Shown here: positions 39,797 to 47,670 of the stretch, piece after piece
Numbering within the stretch: the stretch's first letter is position 1
How the letters are laid out: the number at the start of each line of letters is the position of its first letter
Assembly (NCBI GenBank): GCA_030530685.1
Contig: JAUMUM010000018.1
Location: forward strand, 1 to 49,181
From: Actinomycetaceae bacterium
GTDB taxonomy: Bacteria; Actinomycetota; Actinomycetes; Actinomycetales; Actinomycetaceae
Length of the DNA: 49,181 nucleotides
Direction of reading: 5' to 3'
Translations under genes and position numbers: made by a program
The notes under the pieces: generated by a model
What the model saw: only the letters and a program-made list of their open reading frames with translations
What the model was told of the DNA's origin: nothing
Database searches by the model: none

Positions 39797-40980
39797 TCAG
39801 TCTCCCTGTCCGGAGCCTCGGGCGAGGGGCGCCCGCGCAGCAAGTTCATCTCCCACAGGCTGCCGACCGAGTAGTCCTCCAGGAACCCGGCAAGTTCTTC
39901 GGGATCCGGACGGCTGACTGTGGTGCTGCCGCCCTCCCTGTTCAGCACGGCCACCTCCTCCAGAGAGAAATGCGACAGCAACGGAACCGACTGCGTCGCC
40001 AACAGGATTCGGTGGCCCTCGTCGGCGGCCGCATGCACCATCTCCGCCAGAAGCCCGATCGCCGCCGGGTGCAGTCCCAACTCCGGCTCGTCCAGCACGA
40101 TCGTCGCCGGCAGATCCGGGCCGAGCAGTAGAGTCGCCAGGCAGATGAAACGCAGTGTACCGTCGCTCAGGGAGTGCGGCTGGAAGACCCGGTCAAGGCC
40201 CCGCTGGCGCCAGCGCAGACGCAACCGATCGTTGCTGTTGGGTTGGAGCACGAAGTCCTCGAAGAACGGTGCGGCCAGACGTACGGCTGCGACGATGCGC
40301 CGATAGTGCCGCGGGTAATCGTCGCGAATGCGCAGCAGGTAGGCGGCGATGTTCTCGGCATTGGCGCGCAGGGCGACGTCGTCACCGACATCGGAGAAGG
40401 ATCGTGCCGGCGCCTTGGGGGAGACGTCGTCAAAGTGGAAGACGCGGCACCCCGAGACCAGCGGAGCCACGTAGCGCGCGAAGCGCTGCAGCTTTCCGTC
40501 CTCCGGATCTTCGGTGGCGAGGAACGAGGCCGCCCTGCTGCGCGTGACCCACCTGGACACCTGCTCCCTGTAGGGCTCCACGTAGTTGTTGTGGTCGTGA
40601 AACAGGAAATCTTCGGCGACAAGCACGGCCTCCTCCTCGCTATTGCGGTCCACTTGAAGGCGCACGCGGTAGCCGTTGGAGTGCTTGCGCTCGTCGGGCC
40701 GACCGCGGATCTCAAAAGTGGCCGTATTGGACGAGCCCTCCGCATCGGCGTGCAGCAGCGCCGGCAGGCCGCCGTGGCGCCCCAGGTACTCCTGAAAGCT
40801 GTTGTCCCAGATGCGGGAGATGACCTCCAGCGCGCTGACGAGGCTCGACTTGCCCGCACCGTTAGCGCCGATGAGCACGGTGACGGCGCTGGTGAGCTCC
40901 AGATCGACCTGGTCGATCGACGCGTAACCCTTCACGCTCAGCCTGCCCAGCGGTGCTGTGACGTCGTCCATAGAAACCAT
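39793..40980 (-). CDS. AAA ATPase of the RecF/OLD type (AAA_21)
   Basis: SMC/ABC-like ATPase of 395 aa. Walker A is LIGANGAGKSSLV (about residues 37-49), the signature is HSLSDGTLRFI, Walker B is TIVLDEPELGLHP and the switch His is in LATQSVPLL's neighbourhood. N-terminal LGRLSVKGYASIDQVDLEL is typical for RecF/OLD-like proteins. It lacks a fused Toprim; that part is supplied by the downstream DUF4276 gene, which overlaps by 4 bp. The ATG has no ribosome binding site but TAGAGT 6 nt before it. Probable sensor/motor of a two-gene antiviral module. Confidence 0.85.
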   Translation of the reverse strand: MVSMDDVTAPLGRLSVKGYASIDQVDLELTSAVTVLIGANGAGKSSLVSALEVISRIWDNSFQEYLGRHGGLPALLHADAEGSSNTATFEIRGRPDERKHSNGYRVRLQVDRNSEEEAVLVAEDFLFHDHNNYVEPYREQVSRWVTRSRAASFLATEDPEDGKLQRFARYVAPLVSGCRVFHFDDVSPKAPARSFSDVGDDVALRANAENIAAYLLRIRDDYPRHYRRIVAAVRLAAPFFEDFVLQPNSNDRLRLRWRQRGLDRVFQPHSLSDGTLRFICLATLLLGPDLPATIVLDEPELGLHPAAIGLLAEMVHAAADEGHRILLATQSVPLLSHFSLEEVAVLNREGGSTTVSRPDPEELAGFLEDYSVGSLWEMNLLRGRPSPEAPDRETE

Positions 40981-40986
40981 GTCAAG

Positions 40987-40992
40987 ACTCTA
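40987..40992 (-). promoter_or_regulatory. -10 hexamer for leaderless ATPase gene
   Basis: TAGAGT on the minus strand, 6 nt before the ATG at 40980. It fits TAnnnT and no ribosome binding site is present. Confidence 0.5.
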
Positions 40993-41164
40993 CCCGAGGC
41001 CTCCGACACGTTCCCCGAGCGGCTCCTCGCCGGCGACGACATAGGCGGCAAGACCTGCGGACTAAGGACTGCCGGCGAAGTCTGCGGCAAGCGCAGCGAA
41101 GGCAAACTTGCCAGGCCAGTGGCAGGTGCAGCGGAGACAGGCCATCGGCCTCGACATAAAAATC

Positions 41165-41201
41165 GGGAGCCGATGCGAACCCCTCATTCGCATCGGCTCC
41201 C
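41165..41201 (-). terminator. Strong intrinsic terminator, minus strand
   Basis: GGGAGCCGATGCGAA (41165-41179) pairs perfectly over 15 bp with TTCGCATCGGCTCCC (41187-41201), loop 7 nt. On the minus strand it is followed by GATTTTTATG, a proper T tract; on the plus strand none follows. It lies within a divergent spacer, so it must end a minus-strand transcript starting between 41202 and 41583. Confidence 0.75.
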
Positions 41202-41261
41202 CTTCGCGCGGTGAGCGCGGATCCCAAACTCGGTTGATTGCGCGTGTGTCGAGGTTGGGTT

Positions 41262-41375
41262 TTATGAGGTGAGCGTATGGATCCGAGTTTCCGGATCTCC
41301 CCCTTTGCTCTTGTAGTTAAAGATTATGGCGGCTCCGGCGCGGGTGTTCTCCACCCAGGGGATGATTTCGCGCAA
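41262..41375 (-). CDS. Candidate 37-aa small gene before the terminator
   Basis: A minus-strand frame from TTG at 41375 to TAA at 41262 encodes 37 residues with a balanced, protein-like composition (PWVENTRAGAAIIFNYKSKG, then GDPETRIHTLTS). Base composition is lower in GC than the surroundings (AATCTTTAACTACAAGAGCA). It lies 61 bp before the minus-strand terminator, which otherwise has no gene to serve. No ribosome binding site is seen and an in-frame TGA lies two codons before the TTG, so it could equally be the tail of a decayed gene. Family unknown. The rest of 40993-41583 shows nothing recognisable. Confidence 0.4.
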   Translation of the reverse strand: MREIIPWVENTRAGAAIIFNYKSKGGDPETRIHTLTS

Positions 41376-41583
41376 TGACGCTCAAAGACCAGCATGAGCC
41401 CGATCTGGCCGGATGTGTGCAACCGCCGGGACGACGTCGGGTGCGGGACGTCTGCTGCGGCCCGCTCATGTCATGCGGAGGCGCCGTCCGCGACACGTCA
41501 GCCACACCCTCCCGCGCGGCTCGGCCATGTCCGCGGCGGCGTGCCGTATCGTTGGCGCTGTGTGGCCCGTGAGAGGAGACTCG

Positions 41584-44500
41584 ATGAAGAGACACAACAG
41601 GACATCCGATCGCGCCTTCGCCGGGCCGCGCCGTTCCGTCGCCGAGCCGCGCCGCGCCCTGGCCTGGCTCGCGGCCGGCGTCGTACTCGTCTCGCCCGCC
41701 ATTCCGGCGGCGCAGGCCTCGCCGACGGGCGACGGCGTCGTCATTGACGAGGTCTACGCGCGCGGTGGCTCGGCCGACTCCACCTACTCGTCGAAGTACG
41801 TCGAGCTCTACAACCCGACGGGCAGCCCGGCCTCGCTCGACGGCATGACCCTGGCCTACTGGCCGGTCGGCCGCTCGGCCGCCTCCGCGAAGCTCACGCT
41901 CACCGGCAGCATCGCCCCTGGCGGGCGGTACGTCGTGGCGGCCGGCTCCAACGGGACGGGCGGCGAGCAACTACCCAAGGCTGACGCCGCGGCTCCCTTC
42001 AACCTCGCCGGCGCCTCCGGCTCGGTCCTCCTCGTCACCGACGAGGCCCTGTTGCAGCCGAACGCGCTGCAACAGGGCGACGTCGCGGGCGCCGAGGGTG
42101 TCGTCGACGCGGTCGGCTGGGGAAGCGCCACCGTCCGCGAAGGCAGCCCGGCGCCGGGAGGAGTGGGCGGCGGCCAATCCGTGGGCCGCGCAGACGGTGC
42201 CGACACCAACGACAACGGCGCCGACTTCGCCGCGGCGGCCCCGTCCCCGGGCCTTGCCACCGGCGCCTCACCATCGCCGAGCCAATCACCCGATCCCGGC
42301 GCCTCGCCATCGCCCAGCCAGTCGTCGAGCCCCGAACATTCCGACCAGCCGAGCCCGGAGACCTCGGCCACCCCTCAGCCGGACGCCGAAGCCCAGACCG
42401 TGACCCCCATTGCCGACATCCAGGGCCCGGGCAGCGAAAGCCCGCTGGCCGGCCAGACGGTCACGACCCGCGGCGTCGTGACGGCCGCCTACCCGAGCGG
42501 CGGATTCAACGGCGCCTACATTCAGACGCCCGGAACGGGCGGAGCGAACGACGACGGCATCTCCGACGGCCTCTTCGTCCACTCCTCCAAGCTTGCCACC
42601 TCCGTGCAGATCGGTGACTACGTCGAGGTCACGGGCAAGGTCTCAGAGTACAACGGCATGACCCAGGTCAGCGCTGCCTCCTTCTCGACGCTCGACGGTC
42701 AGGACGTCGCCGCGCCCCAGCCCGTCACGCTCGAGCGCCTGCCCGCCGACGACGCCGGCAAGGAGGCCCTCGAAGGCATGCTCGTCGACATCTCGGGGCC
42801 GATGACCGTGACGAACAACTACGACACGAACCGCTACGGCCAGGTGGGCCTGGCCTTCGGCACCGAGCCGCTGCGCCAGCCGTCGGACGCCTACAACCCC
42901 TCGCGCAACCCGGACGAGATCGCCGCCCTCGAGGCGGACAACGCCGCCCGCGAGATCACGCTGGACGATGGCCTGTCGTGGTCGTACACGGGGGCCAACA
43001 ACTCGCACCCGGAGGTCCCGCTGCCCTACGTGTCCAAGGAGAGCCCGCTGCGCGTCGGGGCGGCAGCCACGCTGTCAAGACCCGTCGTCCTCGACTACCG
43101 CCACCAGTGGAACCTTCAGCCGGTCGCGCCGGTCACGTCGGCCGACGGCGGCGACCGCTCGGCCGAATACGCCACGTTCACCAACACGCGCACCGAGGGG
43201 CCGAAGGACGTGGGCGGCAATGTCTCGGTCTCCTCGTTCAATGTCCTGAACTACTTCACCGACCTCGGTCAGGGCGAGGCCGGCTGCCAGGCCTACACGG
43301 ACCGCGAGGGCACGCCGGTGACCGCCCGCAACTGCGACGTGCGCGGCGCCTACACCCGCGAGGCTTTCGAGCGCCAGCAGGCCAAGATCGTGGCCGCGAT
43401 CAACCGGCTCGACGCATCGATCGTCTCGCTCGAGGAAATCGAGACGTCCTCGCGGTACGGCCACGGGCGCGACGAGTCGATCGCCGCGCTCGTGACCGCG
43501 CTCAATGAGGACGCCGGCTACGACAAGTGGGCCTACGTGCCGTCGCCGGCCGCCCTGCCGGCCAGCGAGGACGCCATCCGCCTGGCATTCATCTACCAGA
43601 AGGGGCAGGTCGCCCCGGCGGGCGAGTCGCGGATCCTCATCGGCGACAGGGCGTTCACGGGCTACGCGCGCGAACCGCTGGCCCAGAGCTGGCGGGGGCT
43701 GGACGGCGCGGGCAACGCCGTCGGCGAGGAGTTCACCGTCGTGGTCAACCACTTCAAGTCCAAGGGCTCGCTGTCCAAGGCTTACGACGACGACACCGAC
43801 CCCTACCAGGGCAATAACAACAAGCTGCGCACGGCCCAGGCCCAGGCGCTCGCCTCGTGGATCGAGCGGGAGTACCCCGGCAAGCCCGTCTTCGTGGTCG
43901 GCGACCTCAACTCCTATAGCGCCGAGGATCCGATCCTCACCCTGAAGGACGCCGGGTACGCGCAGATCGCCGAGGCCTTTGGCGTCGACGGCCACTCCTA
44001 CCAGTACGGCGGCCGGGTCGGATCGCTCGACCACGCGCTGGCCAACGAGCGGGCGATGGCGATGGTCACGGGCGCCGACGTGTGGAATGTCAACGCCATG
44101 GAGTCCATCGCCCTGGAGTATTCGCGCCACAACTACAACGTCAAGGACCTGTGGGACGCCGGGCCGTACCGTTCCTCCGACCACGACCCCGTCAAGTTCG
44201 GTTTGCGGATCACCCCTGCCGCGGGCGACGGCGCCAAGCCCGCGGCCGAGCCGTGCGTGGCCGAGGCCACCTGCAACGTCTACTTCGTCGACGACTTCGC
44301 GACCCACATCGCCACGCTCGGCATGAAGCTGGCGGCCGGGGACGCGATCGCGGGCGACTGGGACGGCGACGGCGTGGACACCCTGGCCGTGCGCGACGGC
44401 GAGCGCTTCACCTTCTACTCCGGCAACCGCTCCGATGCGCCGACGTCCACCGTGGCGTTCGAGGGCTCAGCCGGCGGCCAGGTGCTGGCCGGCGACTTCA

Positions 44501-44949
44501 ACGGCGACGGGCGCGACGAGATCGCGGTCAAGCACGGCAACGTCTTTGCCATCAGGTACGACCTTTCCACCTCCGGGCCCGCCCAGACGAGCCTCGTCTA
44601 CGGGCGCGCGGGCGACGCCGGCCTGGCAGGGGACTGGAACGGCGACGGGCGCGACACCTTCGGCGTGCGCCGCGGCAACCAGGTCTTCCTGCGCGACGAG
44701 CTCCTGGGCGGCAACGCCGATGTCTCCTACGTCTACGGGCACGCCTCGGATGTCGGCCTCGCCGGCGACTTCGACGGCGACGGCCGGGACAGCGTGGCGG
44801 TGCGTCGCGGCAACCTGCTGCTGGTCAAGAATGCGCTGACCGGCGGGCAGGCCGATCTATCCTTCCGGTACGGGCGCGCCAGCGACGAGGTCGTGTTCGG
44901 CGACTGGAATGGGGATAGGGCCGACACGCCGGCCGCCGTGCGACGGTAG
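41584..44949 (+). CDS. Secreted ExeM/NucH-type nuclease with lamin-tail domain
   Basis: Extracellular endonuclease of 1121 aa. Signal peptide about 1-45 (LAWLAAGVVLVSPAIPAAQA). Lamin-tail domain about 48-225 (VVIDEVYARGG, YVELYNPTG, GWGSATVREG). Pro/Ser linker to about 270. OB-fold nucleic-acid domain about 272-400 (VTTRGVVTAAYPSG, YVEVTGKVSEYNG). Endonuclease/exonuclease/phosphatase domain about 545-876 with FNVLNYFTD, SLEEIETSS, VVVNHFKSKGS, VGDLNSY and SSDHDPVKFG. The tail has five FG-GAP-like repeats of the form GD(W/F)xGDGxDxxAVRxG. No sorting signal, so probably released. ATG follows GAGAGGAGA. It may degrade extracellular DNA for nutrients or biofilm/NET escape. Confidence 0.88.
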   Translation: MKRHNRTSDRAFAGPRRSVAEPRRALAWLAAGVVLVSPAIPAAQASPTGDGVVIDEVYARGGSADSTYSSKYVELYNPTGSPASLDGMTLAYWPVGRSAASAKLTLTGSIAPGGRYVVAAGSNGTGGEQLPKADAAAPFNLAGASGSVLLVTDEALLQPNALQQGDVAGAEGVVDAVGWGSATVREGSPAPGGVGGGQSVGRADGADTNDNGADFAAAAPSPGLATGASPSPSQSPDPGASPSPSQSSSPEHSDQPSPETSATPQPDAEAQTVTPIADIQGPGSESPLAGQTVTTRGVVTAAYPSGGFNGAYIQTPGTGGANDDGISDGLFVHSSKLATSVQIGDYVEVTGKVSEYNGMTQVSAASFSTLDGQDVAAPQPVTLERLPADDAGKEALEGMLVDISGPMTVTNNYDTNRYGQVGLAFGTEPLRQPSDAYNPSRNPDEIAALEADNAAREITLDDGLSWSYTGANNSHPEVPLPYVSKESPLRVGAAATLSRPVVLDYRHQWNLQPVAPVTSADGGDRSAEYATFTNTRTEGPKDVGGNVSVSSFNVLNYFTDLGQGEAGCQAYTDREGTPVTARNCDVRGAYTREAFERQQAKIVAAINRLDASIVSLEEIETSSRYGHGRDESIAALVTALNEDAGYDKWAYVPSPAALPASEDAIRLAFIYQKGQVAPAGESRILIGDRAFTGYAREPLAQSWRGLDGAGNAVGEEFTVVVNHFKSKGSLSKAYDDDTDPYQGNNNKLRTAQAQALASWIEREYPGKPVFVVGDLNSYSAEDPILTLKDAGYAQIAEAFGVDGHSYQYGGRVGSLDHALANERAMAMVTGADVWNVNAMESIALEYSRHNYNVKDLWDAGPYRSSDHDPVKFGLRITPAAGDGAKPAAEPCVAEATCNVYFVDDFATHIATLGMKLAAGDAIAGDWDGDGVDTLAVRDGERFTFYSGNRSDAPTSTVAFEGSAGGQVLAGDFNGDGRDEIAVKHGNVFAIRYDLSTSGPAQTSLVYGRAGDAGLAGDWNGDGRDTFGVRRGNQVFLRDELLGGNADVSYVYGHASDVGLAGDFDGDGRDSVAVRRGNLLLVKNALTGGQADLSFRYGRASDEVVFGDWNGDRADTPAAVRR

Positions 44950-45009
44950 CCGCCCTGGCGAGCTGGTCTGCGCTGCGCAGGGACGGCACGTGTACGGTGG
45001 CCGATGCGG

Positions 45010-45516
45010 CTACGTGTGGCGCCCGACGTCGGCCAGGTCCGCGAACCGCGCCGAAAGAGCGCGGGCCAGTTCGCGCGGGTCGACGTCGAGCGACAGCGAG
45101 CGCCGACCGCCGGAGATGAGCACGCTGGTCAGGTCTTGGGCCGAGTCGTCGATGAAGACCGGGCTGGCGGTGCGCTGGCCGAGCGGCGAGATCCCGCCGG
45201 TGACGTAGCCGGTCAGGCGCTCGGCCGAACTCGGTGGCATCATCCGCGCCCTCTTCCCGCCGGCGGCCCGCGCCAGCGCCTTGAGGTTGAGCATCGCATT
45301 CGCCGGGACGACGGCGCACACGGGCGAGCCGTCCACCTCGGCCATGAGGGTCTTGAAAATGGTCGCCGGGTCGCGGCCGAGCACCCGGGAGGTGTCCAGG
45401 GCGTAGCCGCCGTCGAGCTCGTCCGTGTGGGCGACGGTGACGACGCGATACTCCGGGCCGGCCGCCTGCGCCGCGCGAGTGGCCGGAGTCTGGCCGCTAG
45501 CTTTCTTCTTCGCCAT
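45010..45516 (-). CDS. ybaK: Cys-tRNA(Pro)/Cys-tRNA(Cys) deacylase YbaK
   Basis: Editing-domain protein of 168 aa that hydrolyses mischarged Cys-tRNA(Pro) in trans. Conserved elements are IFKTLMAEVDG with the essential Lys, VCAVVPANAMLNLKALARAAGGKRA and YVTGGISPLGQR. GSPVFIDDS-type SPVFIDDSAQ and SGGRRSLSLDVDP close the fold. The ATG at 45516 lacks a ribosome binding site; TAGGCT lies 6 nt upstream. Divergent from gluQ, another tRNA-modification or editing gene. Confidence 0.93.
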   Translation of the reverse strand: MAKKKASGQTPATRAAQAAGPEYRVVTVAHTDELDGGYALDTSRVLGRDPATIFKTLMAEVDGSPVCAVVPANAMLNLKALARAAGGKRARMMPPSSAERLTGYVTGGISPLGQRTASPVFIDDSAQDLTSVLISGGRRSLSLDVDPRELARALSARFADLADVGRHT

Positions 45517-45522
45517 GCAAGA

Positions 45523-45528
45523 AGCCTA
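45523..45528 (-). promoter_or_regulatory. -10 hexamer for leaderless ybaK
   Basis: TAGGCT on the minus strand, 6 nt before the ATG at 45516; fits TAnnnT. Confidence 0.5.
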
Positions 45529-45590
45529 TGACGTGGCGAGGCCAGGCCGGCGGCAAGGCGCGGCTTTGCCGCGGCGGGCGCCCGGCCACC

Positions 45591-45596
45591 TATACT
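45591..45596 (+). promoter_or_regulatory. -10 hexamer for leaderless gluQ
   Basis: TATACT, a near-consensus -10, lies 7 nt before the ATG at 45604, which has no ribosome binding site. Confidence 0.6.
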
Positions 45597-45603
45597 CGCC
45601 ATC

Positions 45604-46611
45604 ATGGACGAAACCGCGGCCCGGCCGCAGCCCGACGCCGGCGTGCGAATCGGCCCGGCGGCTGGCCCGACCGGGCGCTATGCCCCCTCGCCGACGGGCG
45701 ACCTGCACCTGGGTAACCTCCGCACCGCGCTCATCGCCTGGGCGCTCGCCCGCCGCGCCGGGCTCGGCTTCGTCATGCGAATGGAAGACCTCGATGAGCG
45801 CTGCCGCCCCGAGTTCGTCTCGAGCCAGCTGCGCACGCTCGCCTCGCTCGGCATCGACTGGGACGGCCCCGTCGTCTTCCAATCCGAGCGCCTGGAAATC
45901 TACCGCGACGTCTTCGCCGACCTGCGCTCGCGCGGCCTGCTCTACGAGTGCTACTGCACGCGCCGCGACCTCGCGCAGGTGGCCTCGGCACCCCACCGGC
46001 CGCCGGGATCGTACCCGGGCACGTGCCGCGACCTGACCGAGGCCGAGCGGCAGGCCGGCCGCCGTCGCCTGGCCCCCATGCAACGCGGCCCCGCCCACCG
46101 CATCCGGCTCGACGCCGGTCCGATCGTCGTCGACGACGAGGTCGCCGGGCGCTACAGCGGCGCCGTCGACGACCTCGTCATCCGACGCGGTGACGGCGTC
46201 TTCAGCTACAACTTCGTCTCCGTCCTCGACGACGCCGCCCAGTCCGTCGGCCAGGTCGTGCGGGGCGACGACCTCCTGCCGTCGACGCCCCGCCAGATTG
46301 CCCTTCAGCGCGTGCTCGGCGCCGCGACGCCCGTGTACGCGCACGTGCCTATGATCCTCAATACCGCGGGGGTGCGCCTGGCCAAGCGCGACGGCGCGGT
46401 GACGATGCAGGACCTGGCGGAGTTCGGATGGAAGCCCGCCGACGTCGTTGAATTCCTCACATCGAGCCTCGGCGTGCGGGGCGTCAGGTCCGCTCGGGAG
46501 TTCGCCGATCGGCTGAGTTTCGACGTCTTGCGCCGCGGCCCGACGCTCATCGATCCGGATGTGTTGAAGATGGGGCCGAAATCGGAACATAGTGCAATTG
46601 TGAAGCGTTAA
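45604..46611 (+). CDS. gluQ: Glutamyl-Q tRNA(Asp) synthetase
   Basis: GluQRS, a GltX paralogue without the anticodon domain, which glutamylates queuosine at position 34 of tRNA(Asp). At 335 aa it is the expected short length. The HIGH-like motif is APSPTGDLHLGNLRTAL, the zinc site is YECYCTRRDL with a later YPGTC, and the KMSKS equivalent is LAKRDGAVT. LDERCRPEFV fits the family pattern near residue 60. The N-terminal 20 residues are variable. It needs queuosine, so the host should make or salvage queuine; no queuosine gene is in this window. Confidence 0.93.
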   Translation: MDETAARPQPDAGVRIGPAAGPTGRYAPSPTGDLHLGNLRTALIAWALARRAGLGFVMRMEDLDERCRPEFVSSQLRTLASLGIDWDGPVVFQSERLEIYRDVFADLRSRGLLYECYCTRRDLAQVASAPHRPPGSYPGTCRDLTEAERQAGRRRLAPMQRGPAHRIRLDAGPIVVDDEVAGRYSGAVDDLVIRRGDGVFSYNFVSVLDDAAQSVGQVVRGDDLLPSTPRQIALQRVLGAATPVYAHVPMILNTAGVRLAKRDGAVTMQDLAEFGWKPADVVEFLTSSLGVRGVRSAREFADRLSFDVLRRGPTLIDPDVLKMGPKSEHSAIVKR

Positions 46612-46647
46612 AATCGCACACAAGGCATTGATTCGGGGGAGGCAACA

Positions 46648-46827
46648 ATGGCTGTCGACAGTGAGATGGGCCGCCAGGTTTCGGGCGGCTACGATTTCTG
46701 TGGCTATGTTCCGGGGGAGGAGTACCTTTCGATGACGAGGCGTCGGCCATTGTGGCGGCGCCCCGCTTTTTTTCTAGCGGTGGGCGCGGTGGCCGTCGCG
46801 TACTTGGTTTTCGCCGTGTATTTGTAA
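46648..46827 (+). CDS. Small single-pass membrane protein
   Basis: A 59-aa protein: a soluble N-terminus (VSGGYDFCGYVPGEEYLSM), a basic stop (TRRRPLWRRP) and a C-terminal membrane helix AFFLAVGAVAVAYLVFAVYL. I do not recognise the family. GGGGGAGG at 5-6 nt is a strong ribosome binding site, and an intrinsic terminator follows 12 bp after TAA. TAAAAT near 46610 may be its -10. The complete set of signals makes this a real gene. The N-in topology is inferred from the basic residues before the helix. Confidence 0.75.
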   Translation: MAVDSEMGRQVSGGYDFCGYVPGEEYLSMTRRRPLWRRPAFFLAVGAVAVAYLVFAVYL

Positions 46828-46838
46828 ATGTCGAATCG

Positions 46839-46873
46839 AGCGCCGGGCCTTGACGGGTCCGGCGCCCTTTTTG
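46839..46873 (+). terminator. Intrinsic terminator after the small membrane protein
   Basis: AGCGCCGGGCC and GGGTCCGGCGCCC form a stem of about 10 bp (one G-U pair) around a 5-nt loop, followed by TTTTTG. Confidence 0.8.
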
Positions 46874-47104
46874 TATCGGTACGCTGCACGGAAGCCCGAG
46901 TGGTCGAATCGCGGACCATTGGACTGCTTGAATGTTTGACGTGCGGCGTCGTGTGTCGGTGCCGGCTGTGTCAAGTGCGCAGCATCCTCAATGCGCAGGT
47001 CTCGCCTGAGCATCACCGCACTCGCGCAATGTAATGGCGCGCCAACCGCTGCCGCGGTGGCGCACCACACATCCCAGGCCGTGCTCTCGCTACGGCAATC
47101 GAAT

Positions 47105-47320
47105 TCAGGCTCGCGGGGCCGCAGTGCTGGCGCCGCCCCGCTCGTTGCCCTCGTTGCCGATCTTCTCGTCGATCACATCGCGGACCTTGGAGATCTTGTC
47201 GGCCTTGTCGGCCCCCAGCTTCTTGTGGGCGATCTCTTCGACCTTGTCGAGGATGGCGTCGGACTTCTGCTCGACGCTCTCGCTGTGAATGGCGTCTTTG
47301 GCCTTATCTGCAATACCCAC
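47105..47320 (-). CDS. Small helical Rv0909-like protein
   Basis: A 71-aa charged, helical, soluble protein: GIADKAKDAIHSESVEQKSD, then ILDKVEEIAHKKLGADKADK and VRDVIDEKIGNE. The pattern ADKIxxVRDxxDxKIGNE recalls the Rv0909-type putative antitoxins and CsbD-like stress proteins of actinobacteria; neither role is certain. GTG at 47320 has GGGAGAA upstream. No toxin gene of the usual Rv0910 kind is adjacent, which weakens the antitoxin reading. Confidence 0.65.
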   Translation of the reverse strand: MGIADKAKDAIHSESVEQKSDAILDKVEEIAHKKLGADKADKISKVRDVIDEKIGNEGNERGGASTAAPRA

Positions 47321-47513
47321 TGAGTTCTCCCGTGCTATTCCTTGCGTGGAGCGAACCGGGCGGCTCGCCCGCGAACAATGTACCGCCTGTCCGCGTTTGT
47401 TGAAAACTTCCGCTTCGGTCGGTGGAGGCTCGACTCCGCGTGCGCAATCTTTATCCGTTCGGTGCCCGACGTGCACCGCCCGTCTCGAAGTCAGCAGTGT
47501 CCGCATTGAGGAC

Positions 47514-47651
47514 ATGACCGAGCCGCAGGGCTACGACATCGCAGTCGTGATACGGCCCCCTTGCACCCTGACGCTGATTTCGCAAGGGCAGGTGCGGAAA
47601 AACGGACTGCCCGTCGGGGACGGTGAGCTTGCGTATAACCTGTTCGGGTAG
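47514..47651 (+). CDS. Possible 45-aa ORF upstream of lipoprotein gene
   Basis: An ATG frame encoding MTEPQGYDIAVVIRPPCTLT followed by 25 further residues, ending 19 bp before the lipoprotein GTG. Composition is protein-like, but no ribosome binding site or family match is seen. It could be a decayed remnant of a related protein. Confidence 0.3.
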   Translation: MTEPQGYDIAVVIRPPCTLTLISQGQVRKNGLPVGDGELAYNLFG

Positions 47652-47670
47652 TCGGCCAAAGGGGGGTGTC

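Noticed and set aside
41413-41583. Longer secreted nuclease starting at 41413
   Set aside because: The signal peptide and ribosome binding site fix the start at 41584; the added part has no signal-like character.
46876-47104. Possible tRNA or small RNA between the terminator and the Rv0909-like gene
   Set aside because: I could not fold a cloverleaf or find a T-loop consensus; nothing supportable was seen.
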